5,780 nt of DNA from Methanobacteriota archaeon (lineage in GTDB: Archaea; Thermoplasmatota; Thermoplasmata; UBA10834): NCBI GenBank assembly GCA_011391345.1, contig JAABQR010000163.1, forward strand, positions 1 to 5,780, read 5' to 3'. The notes beneath the pieces are model-generated. The model was not told where the DNA came from. It ran no database searches and saw only the letters and a list, made by a program, of their open reading frames with translations. Each line of letters opens with the position of its first letter. The stretch's first letter is position 1. The position numbers and the translations under genes were made by a program. This document shows positions 1 to 5,780 of the stretch, in pieces.

Positions 1-158
1 GTCCGTTTTCATCTACTTTTTCCCACCGTCACGGAAATGTATGAACACTGTTCGAATATCGCCCGGGAATCATCAAATAGCCGTGCGAAGAAGTGTCGCA
101 CGCACGGGATTTGACTGGCATAACGTTAATGGCAACCTCTGCGTTTTCAGCTCAGTCC
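1..158. other. left-edge intergenic region, no convincing gene
   Basis: This stretch is clearly more AT-rich than the coding regions of the window. One frame stays open on the + strand from base 1 to a TGA at 112-114. Only about half of its codons end in G or C, whereas the real genes here are strongly GC-ending, so I do not call it a gene tail. The T-rich tract around 5-21 (two T runs) could be an oligo-T terminator of a gene lying to the left, but this cannot be shown. AT-rich patches near 75-80 and 122-130 are possible TATA elements for the next gene; neither is a strong match. Confidence 0.5.
82..102. repeat. 7-bp inverted repeat (CGTGCGA-N7-TCGCACG)
   Basis: The arms 82-88 and 96-102 are perfect reverse complements around a 7-base spacer. 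A second, competing pairing exists between CCGTGC at 81-86 and GCACGG at 102-107, so the two stems cannot form together. It sits 69 bases before the start codon of the 103-residue gene and just after a weak TATA-like patch at 75-80. It could be an operator, or a hairpin in a 5' leader if transcription starts upstream. The sequence alone does not tell which. Confidence 0.45.
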
Positions 159-164
159 GGGTGA
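159..164 (+). promoter_or_regulatory. Shine-Dalgarno site of the 103-residue gene
   Basis: GGGTGA lies six bases before the ATG at 171 and matches the GGTGA part of the archaeal Shine-Dalgarno consensus (complement of the 16S rRNA 3' end). It supports the ATG at 171 as the true start. The larger + strand genes of this window lack such a site, so this gene probably has a leadered mRNA while the others look leaderless. Confidence 0.6.
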
Positions 165-170
165 CATTCA

Positions 171-482
171 ATGGAATCCAAGGCGCGTGAGGCGGTGTAC
201 CACCTAGTCCTGAGCAGCATGGACCAGTTGCTTGAGAGGGACGAGTTCGATGCATGGGTCGATGGCGAGATCGAGATCGCCCCGTTGTTCAAGCCCGTGT
301 TCGAGTCCGTAGCTCGCGAGAGGGACACGTTCATCAGGGAGCTGCACCAGATATTCCCCGCAGAGGTCCTGGACAGGTTCATGGCGATGCACCCCGGGGT
401 GGATGTGGGGGACAAGACCCTGGTGATTGTCCGGGTCGGCAAGGAACTGCAGACGATGAGGGACATCGTTCAGTCTCTTTGA
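171..482 (+). CDS. hypothetical protein, 103 residues
   Basis: I do not recognise this protein. It starts at an ATG with a well-placed Shine-Dalgarno site and ends in TGA. Codons are strongly G/C-ending like the neighbouring genes, which argues for real coding. The product is rich in charged residues and looks mostly helical: an N-terminal helix (about 1-24), an acidic stretch with Asp and Glu (about 22-36), then further amphipathic helices and a short hydrophobic strand (VIVRVG, about 85-90) before the C-terminal helix. There is no signal peptide, membrane segment, cysteine or metal-binding motif, so a small soluble cytosolic protein is likely. It is 148 bases upstream of the CoA-transferase/GNAT gene, which appears to have its own promoter, so a shared operon is not required. 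Function unknown. Confidence 0.75.
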   Translation: MESKAREAVYHLVLSSMDQLLERDEFDAWVDGEIEIAPLFKPVFESVARERDTFIRELHQIFPAEVLDRFMAMHPGVDVGDKTLVIVRVGKELQTMRDIVQSL

Positions 483-583
483 GGGTGGTCAGGGGCCATC
501 TCCTCGCACGTCATGTGTCGTGATGCCCGCAGCCGAGGCTGGACGCTGCAGCATGTCCAGATACGGTCGAGGCAACACCTGTA

Positions 584-610
584 CGTACGCAAGCGTTATT
601 ATTGCGTACG
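584..610. promoter_or_regulatory. 9-bp inverted repeat, candidate operator over the promoter
   Basis: CGTACGCAA (584-592) and TTGCGTACG (602-610) are perfect reverse complements separated by nine bases. Each arm contains the self-palindromic hexamer CGTACG (584-589 and 605-610), with centres 21 bp apart, about two helical turns, so a dimeric or tetrameric regulator would meet both on one face. The spacer and inner right arm include the TATA-like box at 596-603, so a bound protein would compete with TBP/TFB. By eye I find CGTACG nowhere else in the window. The regulator is unknown; that this is an operator rather than an RNA hairpin is inferred from its overlap with the promoter. Confidence 0.55.
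596..603 (+). promoter_or_regulatory. TATA-like box of the CoA-transferase/GNAT gene
   Basis: TTATTATT lies in an otherwise GC-rich gap. Archaeal TATA boxes are centred about 26 bases before the start site, which would put transcription initiation near 625 and leave a leader of only about six bases before the ATG at 631. No Shine-Dalgarno site is present, in keeping with a leaderless mRNA. The T-rich patch at 613-618 is a less likely alternative; it would imply a later start codon at 703. Confidence 0.5.
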
Positions 611-630
611 CGATTTTTAGGCTGAACCAG

Positions 631-2556
631 ATGGCCGAGAAGGACGCTAACCCCAAAACCGGAAAGAGTGCCGAGGCTGCATTCGTCGACAAACCCTATG
701 CGATGCCAGATTGGCTGCAGAGGTACAAGGAGAAGATCAAGACACCTTCTCAGGCGGTCTCGACCATCAGGCGCGGGGACAAGGTGTTCATCGGCTCGGG
801 CGCAGCCGAGCCCCAGACGCTCGTCAAGTCCCTGATAGAATCCGCCGGCCGGCTCGCCGACACGAGGATCATGCACATCATGACCCTGGGTGTGGCGCCG
901 TACACAGAAGAGAAGTTCACCGACCAGTTCAGACACAACGCCTTCTTCATAGGCGCGAACACGAGGAAGGCCGTCGCAGAAGGCAGGGCAGACTACACGC
1001 CTGTCTTCCTCTCCGAGATACCGGCTCTGTTCAGGACGGGTCAGGCACCGATCGACGTGGCGCTCATTCAAGTCTCGTTGCCGGACAAACACGGGTTCTG
1101 CAGCTATGGTGTATCGACGGACGTGGTCAAGTCGGCGTCAGAGTCTGCTGTCAAGGTAATCGCGGAGATAAACCCGCAGATGCCAAGGGCCCTGGGGGAC
1201 TGCTTCATCAACATGGATGACATCGACATCGCGGTCCCTGTCAACGAGCCGCTCCTGTGCGCGAAGAGGGACCGTGCGGACGAGGTCGCGAGGAGAATTG
1301 GCAAGAACATCGCGGACCTCATCGAGGACGGCTCGACGATGCAGATGGGCATAGGTACGATCCCGGACTCGGTCCTGTACAACCTCACGGACAAGAAGGA
1401 TCTGGGAGTCCACACCGAGATGTTCTCAGACGGGCTGATGGAGCTCGCCCAGAAGGGTGTCATCAACAACTCGAAGAAGAGCATACACCAGGGCAAGACG
1501 GTCGCCTCGTTCTGCATGGGCAGCAAGGAGTTGTATGAGTTCGTCGACGACAATCCCGCGATAGAGTTCCATCCGACTGAGTACACCAACGACCCATTCA
1601 TAGTGGCACAGAACGACAAGATGGTCGCCATTAACTCGGCCATCGAGGTGGACCTGACGGGACAGGTGTGCGCAGACTCCCTGGGGTCCATGTTCTACTC
1701 AGGCATAGGCGGGCAGGTGGATTTCGTCAGGGGTTCGGCGAGGTCGAAGGGTGGCAAACCCATCATCGCGATGCCCGCGACGGCCAAGGATGACGCCATA
1801 TCCCGGATATCGGTCATGTTGCAGGAAGGAGCTGGAGTGGTCACGACCAGGGGCGATGTGCACTACGTCGTGACGGAGTACGGCGCGGCCTATCTGCACG
1901 GCAAGAACATACGCGAGAGGGCCATGGCCCTCATCAACATAGCTCATCCCAAGTTCCGGGCGGAGCTCCTCAAGGGTGCCAAGAAGCTCAACTACGTATA
2001 TGCCGACCAGAAGCCCACTCCAGAGACCACGGTGTATCCAGAGGAGTTCGAAACCACGATGGTGGAGAAGGACGGGACGAAGCTCCGGGTCAGACCGATC
2101 GAGCCGACGGACGAGGAGATGCTCAGTGACATGTTCTACGACCTGAGCGACCAGACGATCATCAACCGGTTCTTCAGCATGCTCAAGTCGATGCCACACA
2201 GGAGGCTCCAGGAGTTCTGTGTCATCGATTACGAGGACGAGATGTCGCTCGTGGTCCTGCACGGGAAACGTCCGAAGCAGAAGATGGTCGGCGTCGGGAG
2301 CTACCACATGAACCCGTCGACGAAGAGGGCCGAGATCGCGTTCCTCGTGTCTGACGACTGGCAGGGTCGTGGGATAGGCACCTACCTGATGAAGGAGCTG
2401 GTCAAGATCGCGAGGGCGAAGCGCATACGCGGCCTGACGGCCGAGGTGCTCAGGGACAACGTCGCCATGATAGCGCTCATGCACAAGGCCGGCGTGACCC
2501 CTCGGTCATCTATCGTGAACGGCAGCTACCTGTTCACGATGGACCTCCAGGATTGA
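631..2556 (+). CDS. acetyl-CoA hydrolase/CoA-transferase fused to GNAT acetyltransferase
   Basis: Predicted 641-residue cytosolic two-domain enzyme. Residues about 25-460 form a family I CoA-transferase of the acetyl-CoA hydrolase/4-hydroxybutyrate CoA-transferase type. Visible marks are IRRGDKVFIGSG near the N-terminus, HTEMFSDG with Glu263 as the likely catalytic glutamate that forms the CoA thioester, the glycine-rich CoA-site motif GIGGQVDF (358-365), and VVTEYG (413-418) followed by LHGKNIRERA. Residues about 484-641 are a GNAT domain with the acetyl-CoA-binding motif QGRGIGT (578-584). Its front part (RPIEPTDEE, then NRFFS) resembles GNAT domains fused to ADP-forming acyl-CoA synthetases that act as protein lysine acetyltransferases. 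The carboxylate substrate cannot be read from sequence. The frame is open back to 520, but that start would precede the promoter; ATG 631 suits a leaderless mRNA, and ATG 703 (MPDWLQ) is a fallback nearer the usual family start. Both domains look intact. Confidence 0.93.
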   Translation: MAEKDANPKTGKSAEAAFVDKPYAMPDWLQRYKEKIKTPSQAVSTIRRGDKVFIGSGAAEPQTLVKSLIESAGRLADTRIMHIMTLGVAPYTEEKFTDQFRHNAFFIGANTRKAVAEGRADYTPVFLSEIPALFRTGQAPIDVALIQVSLPDKHGFCSYGVSTDVVKSASESAVKVIAEINPQMPRALGDCFINMDDIDIAVPVNEPLLCAKRDRADEVARRIGKNIADLIEDGSTMQMGIGTIPDSVLYNLTDKKDLGVHTEMFSDGLMELAQKGVINNSKKSIHQGKTVASFCMGSKELYEFVDDNPAIEFHPTEYTNDPFIVAQNDKMVAINSAIEVDLTGQVCADSLGSMFYSGIGGQVDFVRGSARSKGGKPIIAMPATAKDDAISRISVMLQEGAGVVTTRGDVHYVVTEYGAAYLHGKNIRERAMALINIAHPKFRAELLKGAKKLNYVYADQKPTPETTVYPEEFETTMVEKDGTKLRVRPIEPTDEEMLSDMFYDLSDQTIINRFFSMLKSMPHRRLQEFCVIDYEDEMSLVVLHGKRPKQKMVGVGSYHMNPSTKRAEIAFLVSDDWQGRGIGTYLMKELVKIARAKRIRGLTAEVLRDNVAMIALMHKAGVTPRSSIVNGSYLFTMDLQD

Positions 2557-2563
2557 TTATCTA
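2557..2563 (+). promoter_or_regulatory. weak TATA-like box before nfo
   Basis: TTATCTA immediately follows the stop codon of the CoA-transferase/GNAT gene and lies about 35 bases before the nfo ATG. It would place a start site near 2586, again a very short leader. There is no clear Shine-Dalgarno site before nfo. Alternatively nfo is simply co-transcribed with the upstream gene, since the gap is only 38 bases. Confidence 0.3.
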
Positions 2564-2594
2564 GCCGGAGCAGGATTACATCCCGGGTCTGCAG

Positions 2595-3440
2595 ATGAAA
2601 CTCCTTGGCGGGCATGTATCGGTCACGGGCGGCGTCAGGAACGCGCCCGAGCGCGCGCGCACCGTGACGTGCGACTGCATGCAGATATTCTCGAAGAACC
2701 AGATGCAGTGGGCGTCCAAGCCGCTCGACCTCGAGGACGCGGAGCAGTACAAGGCGAACATGGTCGCGCACGATATCAGGGAGACCGTGATCCACGACTC
2801 TTACCTGATAAACCTGGGCAGCCCGGACAACGCGTTGCTCAAGCGGTCCCGGGAGGCCTTCCTTGACGAGGTCGTGCGGGCCAAGCACCTCGGCGTCAGG
2901 AACCTGATATTCCATCCGGGAGCGCACATGGGGGCCGGGGAGCAGGCCGGCTTGAAGCGGGTCGCGGACTCGCTCAACTGGGTCAGGAAGGAGTCCGGTT
3001 CCGGGAATGTCCGTTTCGTCCTTGAGAACACCGCGGGCCAAGGCACGGTGCTTGGCCACTCCTTCGAGCAGCTCGCGAAGGTGATTGGCATGCTTGATGA
3101 CCAGAAGAACGTGGGGATATGCTTCGATACGTGCCACGGTTACGTCGCGGGCTATGATGTCCGGTCGAGCGACGGTTATGAGAAGACCTTCGATCTGCTC
3201 GACGAAGTCCTGGGCATCGAGATGGTCAGGGCCATGCATATCAACGATTCCAAGGGGAAGCAGGGGTCGCATCTGGACAGACATGAGCAGATCGGGAAGG
3301 GTTTCCTCGGGCTCGAGTGCTTCGGACATTTCATGAACGACGACCGTTGGGACGGCATCCCGATGGTCCTCGAGACCCCTGAGGGTGAGAAGGGGTACGA
3401 GCAGGAACTGAAGACGCTCAGGTCGCTTGTCGTCAAGTGA
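2595..3440 (+). CDS. nfo: endonuclease IV (AP endonuclease)
   Basis: Predicted endonuclease IV (EC 3.1.21.2), which cuts DNA 5' to abasic sites and removes blocked 3' ends in base-excision repair. It folds as a TIM barrel with a three-zinc centre. At 281 residues it is close to E. coli Nfo (285). All nine metal ligands of the family are present at matching spacing: His67, His107, Glu144, Asp178, His181, His215, Asp228, His230 and Glu260. The family signatures are clear: GGHVSVTGGV at the N-terminus, LENTAGQG (143-150), CFDTCHGYVAGYD (176-188), and HLDRHEQIGKG (226-236). The ATG at 2595 gives the usual family N-terminus. The gene follows the CoA-transferase/GNAT gene by 38 bases with no evident functional link, and its last 8 bases overlap the end of the convergent rqcH gene. 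Confidence 0.97.
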   Translation: MKLLGGHVSVTGGVRNAPERARTVTCDCMQIFSKNQMQWASKPLDLEDAEQYKANMVAHDIRETVIHDSYLINLGSPDNALLKRSREAFLDEVVRAKHLGVRNLIFHPGAHMGAGEQAGLKRVADSLNWVRKESGSGNVRFVLENTAGQGTVLGHSFEQLAKVIGMLDDQKNVGICFDTCHGYVAGYDVRSSDGYEKTFDLLDEVLGIEMVRAMHINDSKGKQGSHLDRHEQIGKGFLGLECFGHFMNDDRWDGIPMVLETPEGEKGYEQELKTLRSLVVK

Positions 3441-5349
3441 GGCCTTTCAGTTCAAGGCCGACCTTCTCCACGACGTCCACGTCACCCGGAGGCATGACGC
3501 TCTGCACCTCCTCGATGGGGACCTGGAGCTCATCGGCCAGGAGCTTCGCGAACGAATCCTTGTCTTTGCTCCCGGGCCTCAGGACCACGAACTTCTTGGA
3601 CCGGGCCTTGACCGCTGACTCGGGCCCGCACATGACCTTGCGCGCCCCCTCGTGCTCAACCTCTCCGATGGCCAGCTTGATGCTCAGCTTGTCAGAGTAG
3701 TTCCTCTTGCCCCTGATGACGAACGCGCCCTTTGCCAGGAATTCCCCGCTCTGGGGCGTCTTGCTCACCTGTTCCGGGAGCACCCAGTACCCGCTCGCGG
3801 AGCCTATCTTGGCGTTCCAGGCCTTCGATGTGGCGACCGCGAACTCGCATGCCTCGTGAAGTGTTATGTCGGTCACGCCCTCGCGCATCTTGACGACCAC
3901 GCTCGGCGCGCCGTGCATGTCCGCGTGCGCATACCTGTCCCCTGCGTCGAGATGCTTCTTCACTAGGGTGTCGTTGCTCTTGGCGTCCTTGCCGCCGACC
4001 ACGACGACTCCCTCGCTGGATATGAACCATCTGTACCGCTCGAACCAGAACCTCTTGGACGGCTTGAGGACCTTCCTCTCCCGCTTCTCGGCCTCCTTGC
4101 GCGCCATGCCGTCGACGTCGTCCCGGGTCTCATGGAGGACCTTCAGAACTCCCTCCAGCTTCCTCCTGGCCTTCTTCGACTCCTCGTAGTACCGCTGGGC
4201 GTTCGATTCGACAGTGCCCTTGACATCGAGGGTGATGGACGAGCCTTGTGTGCGGATGGTCAGGAGAGCCCTCCTAGGGTCGTATCCGACGAACCCGGGT
4301 GTGTCCTCCAGGCTCATGTGCCCTTCCACCTTCTTGCGCGCGTCCGAGATGGTCTTGTCCGTCTCGGAATACCTGGCGAATAGCGCGTCCCCGGTCGCCT
4401 GCGCCTCCCTGGCCTCGTCCTGTAGCTTGATGACCGCGGCCTCCTGCTGCGTGATCCGCCTCTTGAGCTTGTCGAACTCCTTCGTATCTTCCTTGGGCTT
4501 GTCTTTCTTGGTCGCTGGTTTGCGGGATATGTACTCCTCGAGTGCCTCTGAGAACGAGCCGAACTCCTGCGTGTCGAGGCCATGGTATGTGTTCATCCTG
4601 ATCGGGACCACGTCCTCGGGCGCTCCGCCCCTGCTCACGAGATATCCCTTGCCGGATGCCGCCGCCTCCGCCATCAACCCTCTGATCGCCTCGAGGAGGG
4701 CCTCTGCCTGGGTCTCTCCCACCTCGGCGGCTTTGATGGCCGGCGCGATCCCTGTCCTCGCGCACAGCTCCTCGCTGTACCTCCCACCCAGGTTGAGCTT
4801 CGTGGCGACCGTCCGCACGAGGTCCGCGTCCGAGGACCGGAGTATCTCGAGGAGCGCCGGTGCATCGATGGCACTGGGATCGGGCACCGGCGGCGGGAAC
4901 GAGAACTCTCTCTTCGCCTTGACGTCCCTGTGCTTCCATGTGTGACTCGTCAGGGGCTGCACGATCACGCCGTCCTTGACCAGTATGACGTTCCCGTCCC
5001 CGAAGAGTTCCAGGACGAGCTCGAAGGTCTCCTCCTTCTCGAGCGTGAGCACGACTATCCTGTCGAACCCCTGCTGCCTCACGCCCGTTATGCGGGCGTT
5101 CGTGACCCTCTTCCTGAGCATCATCGCGAAATCCGAGGGCTGCTGGGGCATGTCGCGTGACTTCTTCGATGTGAAGAGCCACTTGCCGATATGGAAGTGC
5201 AGGAACTCCTTACCCTCCCCTGCCCCTCTGATGGACAGGATGAGGTGGTTCCAATGGGGATGGTACACCTTGTCGAGGTGCCAGCCTACCCGCGGCTGGA
5301 GTTCCGCGACCACGGCCATCACATCGAAGCTGCTCAACGCCTCCTTCAT
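3433..5349 (-). CDS. rqcH: RqcH/NEMF (Rqc2, FbpA-like) ribosome quality-control protein
   Basis: Predicted archaeal NEMF/RqcH protein, 638 residues. The family binds peptidyl-tRNA-obstructed large ribosomal subunits and, in bacteria and yeast, recruits tRNA to add a C-terminal tail to stalled chains. Domains in order: NFACT-N (about 1-160) with FDR, where Asp96-Arg97 match the Asp-Arg pair (D97/R98) of Bacillus RqcH needed for tail synthesis; a helical HhH-like region (about 165-230); charged helices likely to form the coiled coil (about 283-345 and 380-428); NFACT-R/DUF814 (about 432-545) with WFERYRWF, GGKDAKSND and ADMHGAPSVVVK; and a C-terminal part ending near VMPPGDVDVV (618-627). ATG 5349 gives the normal N-terminus (SSFDVMAVVAELQ) and lies about 30 bases after a TATA box, suggesting a leaderless mRNA. 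It is divergent from tRNA-Thr. Which amino acids the archaeal protein adds, if any, cannot be read here. Confidence 0.95.
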   Translation of the reverse strand: MKEALSSFDVMAVVAELQPRVGWHLDKVYHPHWNHLILSIRGAGEGKEFLHFHIGKWLFTSKKSRDMPQQPSDFAMMLRKRVTNARITGVRQQGFDRIVVLTLEKEETFELVLELFGDGNVILVKDGVIVQPLTSHTWKHRDVKAKREFSFPPPVPDPSAIDAPALLEILRSSDADLVRTVATKLNLGGRYSEELCARTGIAPAIKAAEVGETQAEALLEAIRGLMAEAAASGKGYLVSRGGAPEDVVPIRMNTYHGLDTQEFGSFSEALEEYISRKPATKKDKPKEDTKEFDKLKRRITQQEAAVIKLQDEAREAQATGDALFARYSETDKTISDARKKVEGHMSLEDTPGFVGYDPRRALLTIRTQGSSITLDVKGTVESNAQRYYEESKKARRKLEGVLKVLHETRDDVDGMARKEAEKRERKVLKPSKRFWFERYRWFISSEGVVVVGGKDAKSNDTLVKKHLDAGDRYAHADMHGAPSVVVKMREGVTDITLHEACEFAVATSKAWNAKIGSASGYWVLPEQVSKTPQSGEFLAKGAFVIRGKRNYSDKLSIKLAIGEVEHEGARKVMCGPESAVKARSKKFVVLRPGSKDKDSFAKLLADELQVPIEEVQSVMPPGDVDVVEKVGLELKGLT

Positions 5350-5375
5350 GATGCCCGACTGATGTCCAGGTACGG

Positions 5376-5382
5376 TAATAAA
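5376..5382 (-). promoter_or_regulatory. TATA box of rqcH
   Basis: Read on the minus strand this is TTTATTA, a good archaeal TATA element in a GC-rich setting. Its centre lies 30 bases before the rqcH ATG, so transcription should begin about four bases before the start codon. No Shine-Dalgarno sequence precedes the ATG, which agrees with a leaderless transcript. Confidence 0.6.
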
Positions 5383-5436
5383 TGATGCGACGACCCCTGG
5401 CCTGGGACTGCTGGCGCGTCGAACCCCTCAACAACC

Positions 5437-5444
5437 TTTTAATA
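5437..5444 (+). promoter_or_regulatory. TATA box of the tRNA-Thr gene
   Basis: TTTTAATA is centred about 38 bases before the mature tRNA 5' end. With the usual spacing, transcription would start near 5467, giving a leader of about 12 bases to be removed by RNase P. It lies about 55 bases from the oppositely facing rqcH TATA box, so the two promoters share one short divergent region. Confidence 0.55.
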
Positions 5445-5478
5445 CGCAAGGCAAGATGACTTCCGACCTAGTCAGAGC

Positions 5479-5550
5479 GCCACTGTGGCTTAGAGGTATA
5501 GCGACGCCTTGGTAAGGCGTAGGTCGAGGGTTCGATTCCCTCCAGTGGCT
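5479..5550 (+). tRNA. tRNA-Thr (anticodon GGT)
   Basis: A complete cloverleaf can be drawn. The acceptor stem is GCCACTG (5479-5485) with CAGTGGC (5543-5549) and discriminator T5550. The D arm starts at 5488 with GG at 5495-5496. The anticodon stem ACGCC/GGCGT encloses loop TTGGTAA (5509-5515), whose anticodon GGT (5511-5513) reads ACC and ACT threonine codons. The variable loop has five bases, and the T stem GAGGG/CCCTC encloses TTCGATT. There is no intron in the anticodon loop, and the CCA end is not encoded, so it must be added by the nucleotidyltransferase. Threonine identity is supported by the G1-C72 and C2-G71 pairs as well as the anticodon. Confidence 0.97.
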
Positions 5551-5599
5551 CATCTATTCTTCAAGGTGTCAGAAAAGGCAGTTGGGGTTTGAGGAAGGG

Positions 5600-5604
5600 T
5601 TTTT
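5600..5604 (+). terminator. possible oligo-T terminator after tRNA-Thr
   Basis: A run of five T residues lies 50 bases after the tRNA 3' end. Archaeal RNA polymerase can stop at short T runs without a hairpin, and I see no stem just before this one. It is the only T run of this length between the tRNA and the next gene. The call is tentative. Confidence 0.25.
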
Positions 5605-5620
5605 CAGTCGCGTCCAAGGC

Positions 5621-5780
5621 TCACTCGACGACCGTTATGCGGACCTCGATCCTGAACATGTCCATGGAGCCGAGGAACCCGAAGGTCGCGGCGCCGACAT
5701 ATGTCCCGGGCACCGCTGGCACGCTCCACTCGATGACGAAGTCGTGCACGCCGGAGACTACGGTGGCATCGAAGCCAGAT
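5621..5780 (-). CDS. C-terminal fragment of an unidentified protein (cut by window edge)
   Basis: The last 52 codons and the TGA (TCA at 5621-5623 on the + strand) of a minus-strand gene whose start lies beyond the right edge. Codons are G/C-ending, as in the other genes. The fragment alternates hydrophobic and polar residues with turns rich in Gly and Pro (FVIEWSVPAVPGTYVGAATF, ending FRIEVRITVVE), a pattern typical of a beta-sandwich such as an Ig- or CARDB-like domain of a surface or secreted protein. That is a guess from composition; no family motif is visible. It runs toward the tRNA gene, so the two converge across about 70 bases. Confidence 0.6.
   Translation of the reverse strand, partial: SGFDATVVSGVHDFVIEWSVPAVPGTYVGAATFGFLGSMDMFRIEVRITVVE

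Noticed and set aside
1..114. Open frame on the + strand from the left edge to a TGA at 112-114, possibly the tail of an upstream gene
   Set aside because: Only about half of its codons end in G or C, unlike every real gene here, and the region is AT-rich with T runs, more like intergenic DNA.
530..541. Small hairpin CAGC-CGAG-GCTG in the gap before the CoA-transferase/GNAT gene
   Set aside because: It has only four pairs, lies upstream of the predicted promoter, and is not followed by a T run, so there is no support for a terminator or RNA gene.
520..630. In-frame N-terminal extension of the CoA-transferase/GNAT gene to an ATG at 520
   Set aside because: The added 37 residues do not look like the family, the region holds the inverted repeat and TATA-like box, and codon use there is not coding-like. 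ATG 631 fits the promoter better.
1699..3329. Long minus-strand open frames (1699-2484 and 2526-3329) opposite the CoA-transferase/GNAT and nfo genes
   Set aside because: They lie antisense to well-identified genes, have Arg-, His-, Leu- and Asp-rich composition typical of antisense frames in GC-rich DNA, and show no motifs.
3652..5160. Several plus-strand open frames opposite rqcH, and a 302-residue minus-strand frame at 4274-5182
   Set aside because: All overlap the clearly assigned rqcH frame and have biased composition (Arg/Gly/Ser rich). They are shadows of GC-rich coding DNA.
5348..5390. ATGATG and CTGA-like pieces suggesting a C/D box guide RNA before rqcH
   Set aside because: The boxes are only a few bases apart and no C'/D' pair with guide-length spacing can be drawn; they overlap the rqcH start and promoter.
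5364..5408. Imperfect inverted repeat GTCCAGG / CCTGGGAC flanking the rqcH TATA box
   Set aside because: It needs a one-base bulge and has a spacer of 30 bases; a match this weak is expected by chance in GC-rich DNA.

Overview
The window looks like chromosomal DNA from a GC-rich archaeon, most likely in or near the Thermoplasmata. This is an inference from gene content and signals; there is no rRNA to settle it. The evidence is as follows. The tRNA gene has no encoded CCA. AT-rich TATA-like boxes stand about 25-40 bases before starts, and at least two start codons lie almost on the predicted transcription start (leaderless style, no Shine-Dalgarno). Codons AGG (Arg) and ATA (Ile) are common despite the high GC. 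The 638-residue NEMF/RqcH protein is of the archaeal type.

Layout from left to right. Bases 1-170 carry no convincing gene but do contain a 7-bp inverted repeat and a good ribosome binding site. A 103-residue protein of unknown function follows (171-482, +). Next is a 148-base gap with a perfect 9-bp inverted repeat wrapped around a TATA-like box. It precedes a two-part enzyme (631-2556, +): an acetyl-CoA hydrolase/CoA-transferase fused to a C-terminal GNAT acetyltransferase. After 38 bases comes endonuclease IV (nfo, 2595-3440, +) with all nine metal ligands intact. It converges on, and overlaps by 8 bases, the archaeal RqcH/NEMF gene (3433-5349, -), a ribosome quality-control factor. A 129-base divergent promoter region separates rqcH from a tRNA-Thr(GGT) gene (5479-5550, +). 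The right edge holds the last 52 codons of an unidentified minus-strand protein (5621-5780).

The genes do not form one pathway. They cover CoA-thioester metabolism (perhaps coupled to protein acetylation), base-excision repair, stalled-ribosome rescue and translation. I see no mobile element, CRISPR array or defence system. The points most worth following up are the inverted repeat over the promoter of the CoA-transferase/GNAT gene, the fusion itself, and the head-to-head pairing of rqcH with a threonine tRNA, since Thr is one of the two residues yeast Rqc2 adds to stalled chains.
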